A stretch of 64,000 nucleotides of DNA from Amyelois transitella (GCF_032362555.1 NC_083514.1:1473001-1537000), one strand, 5' to 3'; shown: positions 30,301-35,716, counted from the stretch's first letter. Program-made: numbers and translations. Notes: generated by a model not told the origin, from the letters alone.

Positions 30301-32816
30301 TGCAGCGTGATGTTATATAGCCTAAAGCCTTCCTCGATAAATGGTCTATTCAATACAAAAACAATTTTTCAATTCGAACTAGTAGTTTCTGAGATTAACG
30401 CGTTCAAACAAACAAACAAACAAACTCTTCAGCTTTATAATATTAGTATAGATTCCATTTTATAGTCTGACCTGTGTTGCTGTGTTGGCAGAGTGAATGA
30501 GAGCTGACGGTAGACATCTTGTATGGTCTCCTTAGAAGCGGCGCGAGGCTCACACCGCTCATCCTGTTCGCGGGCAAACATGAAATTGTCTCTGGTCCTG
30601 CCAGCGCTGGACTGTGATTTGTTATCAGGGAACTTGACCTGTAAAGATTTTATTAAGAAATTCAAATTTTAAAAATTCAAAATTTTTATTCATTATTATA
30701 GGATACTTCATATCGCTTTATAATTGTCAAAACGTATGGTTTAACAACATTAGGTTGACGTCAAATAAATTACTTAAAACTAAGTTTACTGCAGCTTCCA
30801 AGGCGTCAGTGCAGAAGAAGCGGTAACAAACTGCACTGCAGCATTTTCTTCTTCTTTATTTTCTTCTATTAAGAAATTTCTACAATTCAGAAATTTGATC
30901 GGACAGAATAAGCTGAAAAGTATATTATCACTTATGTTTCATAATTTCTTGGATTATGCCGACTGGTTCCCGACACCAATAGAAAAAATAATAGGACCAC
31001 TCCATCTCTTTCAAATGGATGTCGTAAAAGGCGACTAAAGGACAGGCTTATAAACTTGGGATTCTTCTTTAAGTCGATGAGCTAGCAACCTGTCACTATT
31101 TGAATCACAATTCAATCTTAAAGCCAAATAGCTAAACGTGGCCTATCAGTCTTTTCAAGACTGTTGGCTCTGTCTAACCCGCAAGGGATATAGACGTGCT
31201 TATATGAATGTATGTATGTTTCTTGGATCGGTCGGATCCATGAATGAAACCCAGTGAAGACTTACAATTTTGTTGGTAAAGAATAAACATTACAAAGGTT
31301 TACTTTCAAAGAAAATACAATTATATCATACATTTTAATTCTTTCAACAACAGCTAAACGTGGCCTATCAGTGTTTTCAAGACTGTTGGGTCTGTCTACC
31401 CCGCATGGGAAATAGACGTGATTATATGCATGCATGCAAAATACAATACATACCTGTAAATTCTCCTGTAGCACTCTTAGATCAGGGGATATCTCTCCGG
31501 TCATATCGTTCTCCCTCAGGTAACTGAGGACTATGTTGCAGCAGTAGTTACATACGCGAAGACCATCAGCACAGCCGAATATCTGACCTGAAAATACGAA
31601 TGCTTGACAGTTCACGCTCATCAAAGCTATTTTTAAATGAAGACATTTCATATTCATGAGAATTTAGATTTGAGAAATGCACTTGTATTAAAAGATTGAC
31701 CTCCTTCCTCCTGGCTTTAGTCCTAGTTGCATCCACACCACTCTGGAGAGGAGCCTGATGCCTTTGACCATAGGTCCTGGATTAGTGACTCAGCTTTTTA
31801 CATGAAGCGACTCCCATCTGACCTTTGCAACATTTGCAAGAGAACCTAACTCATATTGGATTGATCAATCTGTGCCTTTCTGCACATCACGCATTTTAAC
31901 TAGCTACTTAATTTTTGACCACCGACACTCTTATTTCTCATCTCATTCTCTCATATTAAAATATGGTTAGTGGATTAGGACATTTATGAATATGGATAAA
32001 GCAAAAGAAGTATAAATATACACAAAATTACAAGAAGATTGGGATAAAGCTGAGCCTTGATAAGAATCATGCACTTTTTGTGTTGAATACAATAGCCACT
32101 CTATTACCAATGGACTCAAATGGTCTTTTATTTATTGAATCAGCCATGGTCACATAAACTCTATACCTGGCACCCTTTGACTACAGCATCTGGAGCAGAA
32201 GATCTGCCCGCAGACCCTGCAGTGGTGGCGACGTCGCAGAGTGCTGAACCTGGCTGCGCACTCATAGCATTCCCGGGATATGTCGTCTGGCATCCAGTAG
32301 CGGGCTAGCTCTGTGTCTGCATATCTTGTTCCACCCTGTATGAATAAAATTTTTTTTCATCCAAGTGGCTAATGATTTGTGAAAACTTAAATAGTGGCCA
32401 TAATTGTGCCATATCATCTATCCATCTTGCACAGGGTTGGATTACTACAAAATTTGTTACACAGTAAAATTATATGATAAAAAGTAGGTGAAGTCTTCAC
32501 TTACCCCAGAACCCATAGCAATAAGGCTGCTGATTCTTCTCAAAACATTTGGCAAACTACGTCCTTCAAATTCCACAGCATAACTACCAGTTTCAGTCTT
32601 TGTATCATCATATTCCGACTTACTTTGATCTTCCCTCTGTGGGGGTTCTTGCTTCTCATCATTAGCCACTTTCTCCTGCAAATTCTCCGACGTTTCGCTT
32701 GGAGAAAACTTAGGAAACTTCCACAATTTGGTGAAGAATGTAGACACTCCGCTTTGTGATGATTCTGGTTCAAATCGCGGAAATTCAGTCAACTGTGACG
32801 TGTCATATTTATCCAT
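3823..32816 (-). CDS. PIKfyve: PIKfyve/Fab1 1-phosphatidylinositol-3-phosphate 5-kinase, 27 exons, C-terminal kinase domain outside window
   Basis: Known role of the family: converts PtdIns3P to PtdIns(3,5)P2 on endosomes and lysosomes. Coding exons in transcript order: 32505-32816, 32167-32335, 31454-31587, 30472-30638, 29559-29642, 28433-28563, 27727-27825, 26934-26993, 25475-25639, 23499-23619, 23185-23293, 22392-22644, 21139-21679, 18999-19200, 17585-17702, 16896-17091, 16168-16299, 14918-15008, 12940-13136, 12276-12394, 10930-11058, 6219-6341, 5510-5569, 5376-5414, 5154-5242, 4341-4456, 3823-3931. All use GT-AG and the lengths sum to 4065 nt (1355 codons) with every junction in phase. 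Domains in order: FYVE finger about 118-180, DEP about 245-330, CCT/chaperonin-like about 445-670, Cys-rich CCR about 900-1090. The lipid kinase domain should follow exon 27 but lies left of the window. Fly Fab1 is about 1800 aa, so roughly a quarter is missing. Small exons (39-60 nt) could be alternatively spliced. Confidence 0.93.
3971..4149 (-). repeat. SINE-A copy, head-truncated
   Basis: Reverse copy of the family marked by a CCGTGTGG head, the block GTCGTAAAAGGCGACTAAGG and a TACCCCGCAAGGGATATAGA tail. The head half is missing. It abuts a LINE-C 3' UTR at 4150. Confidence 0.8.
4150..4335 (+). repeat. LINE-C 3' UTR fragment
   Basis: Contains the family signature CTGCAGTGCAGTTTGTTACC and TTGACGTCAACCAATGTTG, and ends in a ttttgaattc tail just beside PIKfyve exon 26. 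The same 3' UTR follows the reverse-transcriptase fragment at 37.1-38.3 kb, so this is a 5'-truncated LINE copy. Confidence 0.8.
4524..4770 (+). repeat. LINE-B 3' end (C-terminal coding remnant)
   Basis: Degraded copy of a non-LTR retrotransposon terminus. It still reads as a GRPR-TYLD-IKDVLVKGQ peptide but with an internal stop (ACCTGA at 4623-4628), followed by GCGTGATTTTATGT and an ATGT-like tail. Confidence 0.75.
5677..5928 (-). mobile_element. Full-length SINE-A with 11-bp target-site duplication
   Basis: A 252-bp reverse copy flanked by the perfect direct repeat CCAGGAGAATA (5666-5676 and 5929-5939). This fixes the ends of the family: the 5' end is CCGTGTGG and the 3' end a TATG/TATA-type tail. 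The internal block GTCTTAAAAGGCGACTAAGG is present. Lies in a PIKfyve intron. Confidence 0.88.
5966..6180 (-). repeat. LINE-C 3' UTR fragment
   Basis: Reverse copy holding GGTAACAAACTGCACTGCAG and GTTGACGTCAAATAAATTAC, starting with the reverse of the TTTGAATTTT tail. It lies just after exon 22 in the PIKfyve transcript. Confidence 0.8.
6500..6740 (+). repeat. SINE-A copy, diverged
   Basis: Forward copy with degenerate GATGACGTAAAAGGGGTCTA and a CTACCCCGCAATGTATACAG tail. A separated head (gccgtgtggttttcggcac) lies at 6375-6393, suggesting an insertion or rearrangement between the two. Confidence 0.65.
6748..7013 (+). repeat. Dispersed repeat D (GCCCGCGACTCCGTCCGCG type)
   Basis: Begins ctagctgtgcccgcgactcc and ends (acaaa)n-ctcttcagctttataatattag. 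Related copies occur at 15360-15648, 27884-28100, 29665-29885 and 30225-30452. Non-coding and not assigned to a superfamily here. Confidence 0.7.
7087..7195 (+). repeat. Tail fragment of the tRNA-headed SINE
   Basis: Matches only the 3' part of the elements at 7456-7704 and 21738-21985 (tagtatcgt, tcgtaacacaagt-like, ctcaa-ctgtgtaat). No tRNA-like head is present. Confidence 0.6.
7219..7455 (+). repeat. SINE-A copy, near full length
   Basis: Starts gccgtgtggttcccggcacc and runs through GTCGTAAAAGGCGACTAAGG to a slightly deleted tail tctgtcttcagatatagacg. It abuts the reverse tRNA-headed SINE. Confidence 0.85.
7456..7704 (-). mobile_element. tRNA-headed SINE
   Basis: On the minus strand the head reads TGTGGCGCAGCGGCAGTACG (A-box-like) and GGGTTCGAATCCC (a perfect RNA polymerase III B box). 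A body of about 180 nt ends in an ATTT repeat. A second copy lies at 21738-21985. The hAT element's left target-site copy begins 8 nt beyond this SINE's head. Confidence 0.85.
7720..10890 (-). mobile_element. Complete hAT (Tip100/ZMYM1-like) DNA transposon
   Basis: A 3171-bp element with terminal inverted repeats beginning CACGGGCGTAG(T/C)CAGG at both ends, flanked by a perfect 8-bp target-site duplication GTATGCAT (7712-7719 and 10891-10898). Eight-bp duplications are the hallmark of hAT transposition. G-runs lie just inside both ends. It encloses one intact transposase frame on the minus strand, the same direction as PIKfyve, and lies in that gene's intron 21. Identical duplications and an open frame point to recent, possibly autonomous, insertion. 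Confidence 0.95.
7890..10406 (-). CDS. hAT transposase with TTF-type zinc finger
   Basis: An 838-residue intronless protein. The N-terminus is Lys-rich, then Ser/Thr-rich (about 50-105). A TTF-type zinc finger lies at about 145-217 (YCRIC, FETHAKSGYH). A DUF4371-like region leads into the RNase H-like catalytic core with LADETTD near 358-364 and GYDGAAAMSG near 427-436. The hAT C-terminal dimerisation block is near 745-815 (ATIPVSTATPERTFSSLRR). Architecture matches ZMYM1-like/Tip100 hAT transposases. No frameshift or premature stop is seen. ATG at 10406 is the first in frame, about 480 bp inside the right terminus. Confidence 0.93.
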   Translation of the reverse strand: MEKKKRKGDKLKGMEYWKKWCGSPATRKQENLGPTTSLHADNKIVITSEPSTSFTVSNVETESVVSPAPCFIPTTTDPSLSLEPTSSSTSSSVTSSSHSSKLDVGFYATEDNIENEYLKAQILKEPWTPPQDYKFPISTKRNLRFQMKWMERFPWLAYSEYKSGAYCRICVVMRRSLDEGKGGHQRVGQLVTDPFCKWKNALEIFETHAKSGYHKRNLELADNFLKVMSSQVVSVDEQLSSERKRQQQENRKKLIPIVKGIIFCGKQGIPLRGKTDSGRIHVTPESEQPLQNEGNFRALLRYAAESGDKDLSEHLITSQKNALYTSPQIQNEIIDICGEIIQHKIINEVKEAIFFSILADETTDIARMEQVSLCLRYVDSKDAKQHKVKEMFLEYIPTVDVTGSGLANLIITALKKHGLDCSHVVGQGYDGAAAMSGYLHGAQAFIRQDCPLALYVHCSAHSLNLAIADSCSQAEVRNCVGIVQSVGSYFRHSAQRTAVLKEKIRDLLPADHQKSLLAMCETRWVHKHEAVIRFKEIYSAIVHALEELQSSHNKETSQQAVQMLNTLRSSNFVMCLVILQKVMSYTLSLSKQLQTVNADLITAFSHVDNVINALQLLRDKVDEEYLHLYEEAKVLLEENGGILLMPRIVGRQLNRSNIPASDISTYYKLNLFIPFLDHTIQQLIERFIKHRKVVSALSCVLPSNFATSCEIEEAFCMYSTVLPEKCSSVVKAELEVWKAAMTLTSPIPKSALECLDNCDQKLYPNIYTLLQILATIPVSTATPERTFSSLRRLKNYLRNTTSENRLNGLALMNIHYMIEIDANEVVDIFKKKNRRLIL
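11350..11800. repeat. Dispersed repeat G fragment
   Basis: Contains accggctaagcgcgagtcg, ggttccgtacca and a cagacagacggacaaac run, a combination I recognise from many arthropod repeat copies. No coding potential. Boundaries are uncertain. Confidence 0.45.
11821..12215. mobile_element. hAT-like MITE interrupted by a SINE-A
   Basis: Ends are inverted: TAGAGATGCGACGAAT at the left and the reverse of TAGAGATACAACGAAT at the right, with internal CCGAATA repeats. Flanks are ATTTTAAC (11813-11820) and ATTTAAAC (12216-12223), an 8-bp duplication with one mismatch. A truncated SINE-A tail (about 11963-12082) lies inside. Confidence 0.75.
11963..12082 (+). repeat. 5'-truncated SINE-A nested in MITE
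   Basis: Only the 3' half is present, from tatttgaatctcaatttt to gaccatatgtatgtat. The flanking tttttttaa-like stretches on both sides are compatible with a short target-site duplication. Confidence 0.75.
12478..12595 (+). repeat. LINE-B 3' tail fragment
   Basis: Holds cgtggcaagtggaaagaggt, ctccgggatagaggcgtgat and a TATG repeat tail, the last about 100 nt of the LINE-B family. Confidence 0.75.
12647..12900 (+). repeat. SINE-A copy, full length
   Basis: Starts ccgtgtggttcccggcacc and ends gacgtgaacatatgtatgta. Flanks ataaatgcccagatg and ataaatgtccaaagg look like a decayed target-site duplication. It ends about 40 nt from PIKfyve exon 19. Confidence 0.82.
12940..19200 (-). CDS. PIKfyve: PIKfyve exons 14-19: linker and conserved Cys-rich (CCR) domain
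   Basis: Exon 14 (18999-19200) starts with WSTDDVVLSMSPNVMIP and is followed by a Pro/Arg/Ala-rich stretch. Exon 16 holds MSLLLYSYSNKS and the FCVNPW block. Exon 17 encodes GAFLEKYCF and the CPSTNC Cys pair. Exons 18-19 complete the CCR domain with RCQRCG. Exon 19 (12940-13136) is extremely GC-rich and Ala/Arg-biased, yet the frame, phases and Cys/His pattern are kept. The 5' half of exon 14 with its acceptor is tandemly repeated upstream (318-bp array). Confidence 0.9.
13664..13772 (-). repeat. Dispersed repeat H
   Basis: Reverse partner of 28152-28268. Shared blocks are gcgggagcgatgattcggct, ccgccaccaaagg and gtgtcggaggttgtata. Unclassified. Confidence 0.6.
14252..14390 (+). repeat. LINE-C 3' UTR fragment
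   Basis: Truncated forward copy with cgtcaactagtgttgtgaag and an aatgaataaaaatttgga tail. The CAGTGCAG core is reduced. Confidence 0.65.
14600..14905 (+). repeat. LINE-C subfamily 2 with internal insertion and TATTC tail
   Basis: Has gttgcagtgtagtttgttcc, cttctacacatgcgctttgg and a (ctatt)n tail. About 128 bp from about 14732 to 14860, starting with a GAATGAAT run, interrupts the usual agtgatacc junction. It ends 13 nt from the exon 18 donor side. Confidence 0.72.
15078..15290 (+). repeat. Dispersed repeat D2
   Basis: Starts gaggccgcccgcgacttcgt and passes ggataaaaagtagcctatgt to cctttataatagtagtagg. Reverse copy at 26690-26912. Confidence 0.68.
15360..15648 (-). repeat. Dispersed repeat D
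   Basis: Reverse copy of the 6748-7013 family, ending in cgaaatcgcgggcacagcta. Confidence 0.7.
15771..16026 (-). mobile_element. Full-length SINE-A with 14-bp target-site duplication
   Basis: Reverse copy flanked by the perfect repeat ATAAAGATATTACA (15757-15770 and 16027-16040). Head at the right (ccacacggc), TATG-type tail at the left. An independent proof of target-primed retrotransposition for this family. Confidence 0.88.
16605..16858 (+). repeat. SINE-A copy, full length
   Basis: Starts gccgtgtggttgccggcacc and ends catatgtatgtatgtatg. Located between PIKfyve exons 17 and 16. Confidence 0.82.
17145..17310 (+). repeat. SINE-A copy, head-truncated
   Basis: Begins near tagacttacaaactttgtat and ends gaccatatgtatgtat. 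It abuts a reverse LINE-B tail, tail to tail. Confidence 0.78.
17312..17462 (-). repeat. LINE-B 3' tail fragment
   Basis: Reverse complement of the LINE-B end: aatcacgcctctttcccgga, cttcgcttcatccacattca, ggtttcgggtactcttgacc. Confidence 0.78.
17466..17545 (-). repeat. LINE-C subfamily 2 fragment
   Basis: Reverse piece with cagcattttcaccggacgtc and cgtggacgaatgcacatt. The 3' tail is missing. Confidence 0.65.
17860..18095. repeat. Dispersed repeat F
   Basis: Contains gattttgatgaaatttaaaa and gatctaagttcgcgatgaac. A related copy lies at 27305-27510. Unclassified. Confidence 0.5.
18100..18335 (+). repeat. SINE-A copy, diverged
   Basis: Degenerate head gccgtgtgatttaagatt, middle ttgtaaaaggctatttatgg, tail cccgcaagggatatagactt. 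Among the most diverged copies. Confidence 0.65.
18735..18985 (-). repeat. LINE-C subfamily 2 tail expanded into an AGGAC satellite
   Basis: Reads from the left (agaat)n to (aggat)n, then dozens of aggac units to about 18904, back to (aggat)n, and then the LINE-C 3' UTR gtatcacttattgacgtcac. Other subfamily 2 copies have only three or four gaata units at this place. It ends 14 nt from exon 14, whose donor side it adjoins. Confidence 0.82.
19094..20363. repeat. 318-bp tandem array carrying part of PIKfyve exon 14
   Basis: Units start at 19094, 19412, 19730 and 20048, exactly 318 bp apart. Each holds about 107 nt of the 5' part of exon 14 with its splice acceptor, an intronic hairpin (26-bp perfect arms at 19222-19247 and 19261-19286 in unit 1), a TA run and the first half of a SINE-A. 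Unit 1 contains the functional exon. Units 2 and 3 are almost identical to it, while unit 4 is diverged, lacks the left hairpin arm and runs into the remainder of the SINE (to about 20520). The duplication joint is SINE (gggatt) to exon (gcaggaa). Confidence 0.93.
20265..20520 (+). repeat. SINE-A copy at the edge of the 318-bp array
   Basis: Parent SINE of the array's SINE portions. It has a complete tail (ccccgcaagggatatagact). Its head is altered to agtgcaagtgcccagcatc. Confidence 0.75.
20575..20766 (-). repeat. SINE-A copy, truncated
   Basis: Reverse copy from cttacggggtagacag to gtttacgacatccacgagg. The head is absent. Confidence 0.7.
20770..21060 (+). repeat. Dispersed repeat I
   Basis: Blocks gactcccatctgacctccgc, aacctttgcaggtaaaccc, cctgaatgtgcaggtttcct and gagcatcggttagtattcag. 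Copies or parts at 31700-31915, 39060-39240, 54335-54510 and 62695-62880. It lies just downstream of exon 13 in the transcript. Confidence 0.68.
21139..25639 (-). CDS. PIKfyve: PIKfyve exons 9-13: CCT/TCP-1-like chaperonin domain
   Basis: Exons 25475-25639, 23499-23619, 23185-23293, 22392-22644 and 21139-21679. Recognisable family blocks are MDIRHYVQVKKV, GLVLTKNVAHR, the VLLLDCSI strand, RPDVVLVGGSVGR, and LGCCIILRGASLAELTRVKK. In PIKfyve this domain contacts the Vac14/Fig4 regulators (family knowledge). The long exon 13 continues past the domain into an acidic Asp/Ser-rich linker. The 3' half of exon 9 is repeated in a 170-bp tandem array within the following intron. Confidence 0.9.
21738..21985 (+). 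mobile_element. tRNA-headed SINE, forward copy
   Basis: Head gctgtggcgcagcggtagta (A-box-like). The B box has decayed (ggattctgg instead of ggttcgaatcc). Body and ATTT tail match the reverse copy at 7456-7704. Not a tRNA gene: the cloverleaf is not maintained and a long 3' body follows. Confidence 0.82.
21986..22140 (-). repeat. Dispersed repeat E (LINE-like 3' end)
   Basis: Shares actttattgca, gtacaaaggcgg-ttatcgct and gcaatttctt with 26396-26530. Probably the reversed 3' UTR of another non-LTR element. No coding part is seen. Confidence 0.55.
22190..22360 (-). repeat. SINE-A copy, diverged and truncated
   Basis: Reverse copy beginning caatcacgtctttactcctt, with agcccatcgccttaaatata at its other end. 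Ends about 30 nt from exon 12. Confidence 0.65.
24184..25570. repeat. 170-bp tandem array derived from PIKfyve exon 9
   Basis: Units start at 24361, 24531, 24701, 24871, 25041, 25211 and 25381, exactly 170 bp apart, after a diverged 177-bp unit at 24184. Weaker similarity extends left to about 24030. On the minus strand each unit holds the 3' half of exon 9 with its CCAG|GTCTGT donor, an intronic piece, an acceptor-like CCCTTAG and a degraded copy of the exon 5' half. The seventh unit is 190 bp because it contains the functional exon. The other copies lack 20 nt of coding sequence, which shifts the frame. All decoys lie downstream of the real exon in the transcript. Confidence 0.93.
25965..26185 (+). 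repeat. LINE-C 3' UTR fragment
   Basis: Forward copy with tgcagtgcagcttgttaccg, gtcaaccaatgttgtgaaac and a ttaatgaataaaagttttga tail. Confidence 0.8.
26396..26530 (-). repeat. Dispersed repeat E with (TAGA)n
   Basis: A TAGA run leads into aaactctttattgcatcata and gtacaaaggcggacttatcg, matching 21986-22140. Confidence 0.55.
26690..26912 (-). repeat. Dispersed repeat D2
   Basis: Reverse copy of 15078-15290, ending gaagtcgcgggcggcctcta, about 20 nt before exon 8. Confidence 0.68.
27305..27510. repeat. Dispersed repeat F
   Basis: Matches 17860-18095 in gattatgatgaaatttaaaa and the gaa-ctaagcccgcggcgaac end. Confidence 0.5.
27604..27690 (+). repeat. SINE-A tail fragment
   Basis: Only ctgaacgcggcctatcagtc to ggatatagacgtgactatg remains, followed by a TA-rich run and exon 7. 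Confidence 0.65.
27884..28100 (-). repeat. Dispersed repeat D, truncated
   Basis: Reverse copy from ctaatattatgaagctgaag to about 28100. The CCCGCGAC end is missing. Confidence 0.65.
28152..28268 (+). repeat. Dispersed repeat H
   Basis: Forward partner of 13664-13772. Starts near gtagcgggagcgatgattcg and ends gtcggaggttgtatata. Confidence 0.6.
28433..30638 (-). CDS. PIKfyve: PIKfyve exons 4-6: linker and DEP domain
   Basis: Exon 4 (30472-30638) is a charged linker ending in the start of the DEP fold. Exon 5 (29559-29642) encodes the LVRYNGVWRGCDILQWV strand-helix. Exon 6 (28433-28563) encodes the GFIECVSELPSFAD segment. Phases are 2, 2 and 1. In PIKfyve proteins the DEP domain sits between FYVE and the chaperonin-like domain, as here. 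The intervening introns hold a LINE tail at 29.3 kb and non-coding repeats at 29.7-30.4 kb. Confidence 0.9.
28582..28811 (-). repeat. SINE-A copy, near full length
   Basis: Reverse copy from acatacatataatcacgtct to gcctgaaaccacacggcac, with an internal deletion near 28680. Starts about 20 nt upstream of exon 6 in the transcript. Confidence 0.78.
29327..29533 (+). repeat. LINE-B 3' end fragment
   Basis: Reads as the conserved LINE-B C-terminus (NQIKDVLVKGQ, KRVMNVDEAKEICRDRGKW) to a TGA, then ttttatgtatgtatgtatgt. It adjoins the exon 5 donor side. Confidence 0.82.
29665..29885 (-). repeat. Dispersed repeat D, truncated
   Basis: Reverse copy from taatatcataaagctgaaga to attattcatcattgtgggct. 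Confidence 0.65.
29945..30120 (-). repeat. SINE-A copy, tail-truncated
   Basis: Reverse copy from gagaattgagattcagatag to gggaaccacacggcac. The tail half is missing, unlike the usual 5' truncation. Confidence 0.7.
30225..30452 (+). repeat. Dispersed repeat D
   Basis: Forward copy without its CCCGCGAC start, ending cttcagctttataatattag about 20 nt from exon 4. Confidence 0.65.
30665..30870 (-). repeat. LINE-C 3' UTR fragment
   Basis: Reverse copy starting ttcaaaatttttattcatta, with gaagcggtaacaaactgcac. Confidence 0.8.
30958..31218 (+). repeat. SINE-A copy, near full length
   Basis: Head degenerate (gccgactggttcccgacacc), internal GTCGTAAAAGGCGACTAAAG, tail gacgtgcttatatgaatgta. Confidence 0.78.
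31340..31440 (+). repeat. SINE-A tail fragment
   Basis: Short piece from cagctaaacgtggcctatca to cgtgattatatgcatgcatg, directly beside exon 3. Confidence 0.7.
31454..32816 (-). CDS. PIKfyve: PIKfyve exons 1-3: start and FYVE zinc finger
   Basis: Exon 1 (32505-32816) opens with ATG at 32816 and encodes a Ser/Glu-rich, apparently disordered 104-residue N-terminus. Exon 2 (32167-32335) carries WMPD, then CYEC, RRRHHCRVCG and CSRCC. Exon 3 (31454-31587) finishes the finger with a VCNYCC Cys pair. These are the WxxD, basic RRHHCR and VCNYC-type signatures of a PtdIns3P-binding FYVE domain with its full set of zinc ligands, so membrane targeting should be intact. Confidence 0.95.
31700..31915 (+). 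repeat. Dispersed repeat I
   Basis: Has agcgactcccatctgacctt, tgcaacatttgcaagagaac and tgcacatcacgcattttaac. Confidence 0.6.
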
Positions 32817-33182
32817 GGTTTGCTAATTTACCCAACATTCGATGTTTTAGGTGTCTCATGGAATTCTATATTGATTCCACCCGAAGATGGAACCATCAGC
32901 TGTTTGTCAAAACAAATATTTGTCAACAATACAATGACATTTCATTTTTTTCTGACAAGACATAAAGAAAAAAGAAATATACGACCATATTCAATCTTAA
33001 CTTCCATGGCCAAAATCATTTTTTTAAAGCAATGTTTATTTCATTGTCATAGTGGCAGATTGACAGTGACATTTCAATGTTCTTGGACATAGAGATTAAT
33101 TTTGTGGTGTGGACTTTTCATTGAATGTTTTGAAGATATTTTACTATTTCTACAATAAATAGGTAAATCATTCCAAAACAAA
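32817..33182. promoter_or_regulatory. Shared 5' region between PIKfyve and EMC8/9 (divergent)
   Basis: Only 366 bp separate the two start codons, which point away from each other, so both promoters and 5' UTRs must fit here unless upstream exons exist. It is AT-rich with no obvious TATA box. The only repeat-like sequence seen is a diffuse T-rich stretch. Inferred bidirectional promoter; transcription starts are not visible. Confidence 0.6.
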
Positions 33183-34520
33183 ATGGGAGAAGTTTCAATG
33201 GAAACTGCCGCTTACGCCAAGATAATTTTACACGCAGCCAAGTATCCCCAGTCCGCTGTCACCGGATTGCTACTAGCTGATGGAACAAACCTGAAGGAAG
33301 GGGCTAAAAACCAGGATCTGGATATCGTGAACACTGTCCCATTGTTTCACCATAGCCATTATCTCTCTCCTATGGGAGAAGTGGCATTAACGCAGGTTAT
33401 TATTGTCATTCCATTTTGACTACCTTATGAAGGAAATTGAAATACAATAATTATATTATAACCTTTCCATTGCAGGTCGAAGCTACGGCTATAGCCGAAA
33501 ACCGCGTCATTGCAGGTTATTATGCAGCATGTGAAAACTATAAGGACAATACTGTAGAGAAGTGTCCGGGACAGAAAATTGCTGAAAAAATTGCGGAGCA
33601 TTTTCCATCTGCTGTTTTTGTTGTGGTAATTTTTTTTCCTTTTGGTACCTGCTGTGTTTACAACTTACATTTCCAGTTAAAACTGGATGTTCAAATTACA
33701 AACAAAATATTGTTACCAATTTTATTGTGAAAATTGATAGACAAATTCTCTTACAGTATTACTTTGGATTAGCTCATATTATTATATTGTTTTCATGGCT
33801 CTAAGTAGGTATTGTTTCTAAATTATAACACATACAAACATAAATTAAACCATACCACTGTCTTGTAGAAGTAGGCAGGAACTACATCTTTTCTCTCGCC
33901 ATGATCCCTGCATACTGCTTTTGCTTTATCCACACTTATAACTCTAAAAATTAATCCTTTTACTTCCAGGTAGACAACATGAAACTATCAAAATCATTGA
34001 AGAGTCCAGCCCTCAATCTGTATAAGTATGCAGACGGCAAATGGAGGCCTCGAGAATCCAATAAAGTGATTTTCCGTAAGTTAACCTCATTCAATCATTC
34101 TTTATTTTTCTTTTCTTTCAGCAGCAATAGAAAATAAATTGTTGTAAGTGGCCCCACATATTATAACAGCTTCCTATGCCTTTGTTTATAAGAAGCTGTA
34201 CAGACAGACTTTACATTTATATTTCTATAATGTGGTAATTCATATAGAAAAAATCGTAAAAAATTTCAATACAACACACTCAAATGCTCGCTATATATGC
34301 AATAAAGTTAAAGAGAAAATAAAGTATTTTTCATAATTTTACAGGATCAACAGACGTCTTGGAAACCGTGTCGCATCTACTCCAAAAACGTGTACAAACT
34401 GACTTGATAGACTTTGACAACTATCTGGATGACGTCACACAAGACTGGACCAACCATGGTATTAAGAAACTGATTGCGAGTATTGAAGCCTTCAACATGA
34501 TTGATTGTAAGGATGACTGA
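33183..34520 (+). CDS. EMC8/9: ER membrane protein complex subunit 8/9
   Basis: Four exons: 33183-33395, 33476-33625, 33970-34075 and 34345-34520 (TGA). They total 645 nt, 214 residues, all GT-AG and in phase. The start MGEVSMETAAYAKIILHAAK, then AVTGLLLADG, VPLFHHS, VIAGYYAACE, VVVDNMKL and a C-terminal DFDNYLDDVTQDWTN block match the EMC8/EMC9 (FAM158/COX4NB) family. This is a catalytically dead MPN-fold cytosolic subunit of the complex that inserts transmembrane helices into the ER. Length is normal for the family. Insects have one EMC8/9 gene, so 8 versus 9 is not distinguished. Confidence 0.93.
33866..33958 (-). repeat. LINE-B tail fragment in EMC8/9 intron 2
   Basis: Reverse fragment with gtaggcaggaactacatctt and tgctttatccacacttataac. 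Diverged. Confidence 0.55.
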
Positions 34521-35716
34521 TGCTAAATCATTTTGTTAACCACTTCTACATATATAGAATAATTATGAAATTTTGCAACAGCCAATCAAAACAAATTTAG
34601 CTTTAGATCCAATTTCTGATTGGTCTAAGTAAGGAGCTGTCAAATCAAAATGGAAAACCATAAACATAAGAGTTACATTGGGGTTTATTCATGACTTTTT
34701 GTAAGGCATTCAGAACTTTATATTGAAACTGAAGAAATAGAAAGATAAGCCTTATAAAAATTCATAAATAGCCCTGTAGAGTTTTTAGGTAAGGTATTTG
34801 TAGGTAAAATATTAATTTTATTGAGTTTCACCTGTCCCAGTGTGAACTGGGAATGGAGACTTGCAGTGATAAATTTACCCATTTTTCATTGTTTAAAAAA
34901 AAGAACATAAACATTATATAAACAGAAATATTGTGTTCAATTGTCTGTGTTGTTTTTGGTCTGGAACAAAGTGCGTGCATTTGTCATAGACCGCAATGCT
35001 GGTCATTGAGTTGATTTATTTTTGTATAATAATTGCACAGGTGTACGTTACTTTAACACAGTTATAAAAATGGTAAATAATAAAATCATTTACCACTAGA
35101 TATAGCACTTACTTACTTTTCGACTTTAATACCGAGATGTAAGGTTCAAATTGTGGTGATTACGACACTATAGACTTAGTTTTTGGTAAGTTTGGTAACT
35201 TCCTTCAGTTATGTATTTCAATGTATGGATATTTGTAGGACAACAAATTATTTATATGCATTAAGTGTATTGTTACCTTTTGTATATTTTAATTTTGTTT
35301 ATTAGTGAAAATTATCATTATTAAATAATTAGGGTGATTGAAGACATATAGTGCGTGTGCGCTACGCAAAGGACAAATAGCACATAATTAATTAAGATTT
35401 TATAATTCTACAATAGAACTAATGTATTTATACACATTTAATTCTCTAGACTTTTCATGCACGTTTATCATTACTTCTCTCCGAGGTAAATCAAATATTA
35501 TAAAGAGGTGCATAAGACTATGCCTTGGCAACATTCATAAATAGAAGTAAGAGTGAAAGAGACGGCCTGAACTCCCTTTAAAAAAAATCATAATGATGAA
35601 GAGTGGACTTTAAAATAAGAACACTTATAATAATTCAACATTTCATTTATGTTTAAAATGCATTTGCACTATTGCATTTGTCAAACAAAACAATTTATAT
35701 TATTGTGTAATGCATC
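34521..35716. other. Convergent intergenic region with 3' UTRs
   Basis: Lies between the EMC8/9 stop (plus) and the AARSD1 stop (minus). AT-rich, no long frame, and no dispersed repeat of the families listed here was recognised. Confidence 0.6.
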
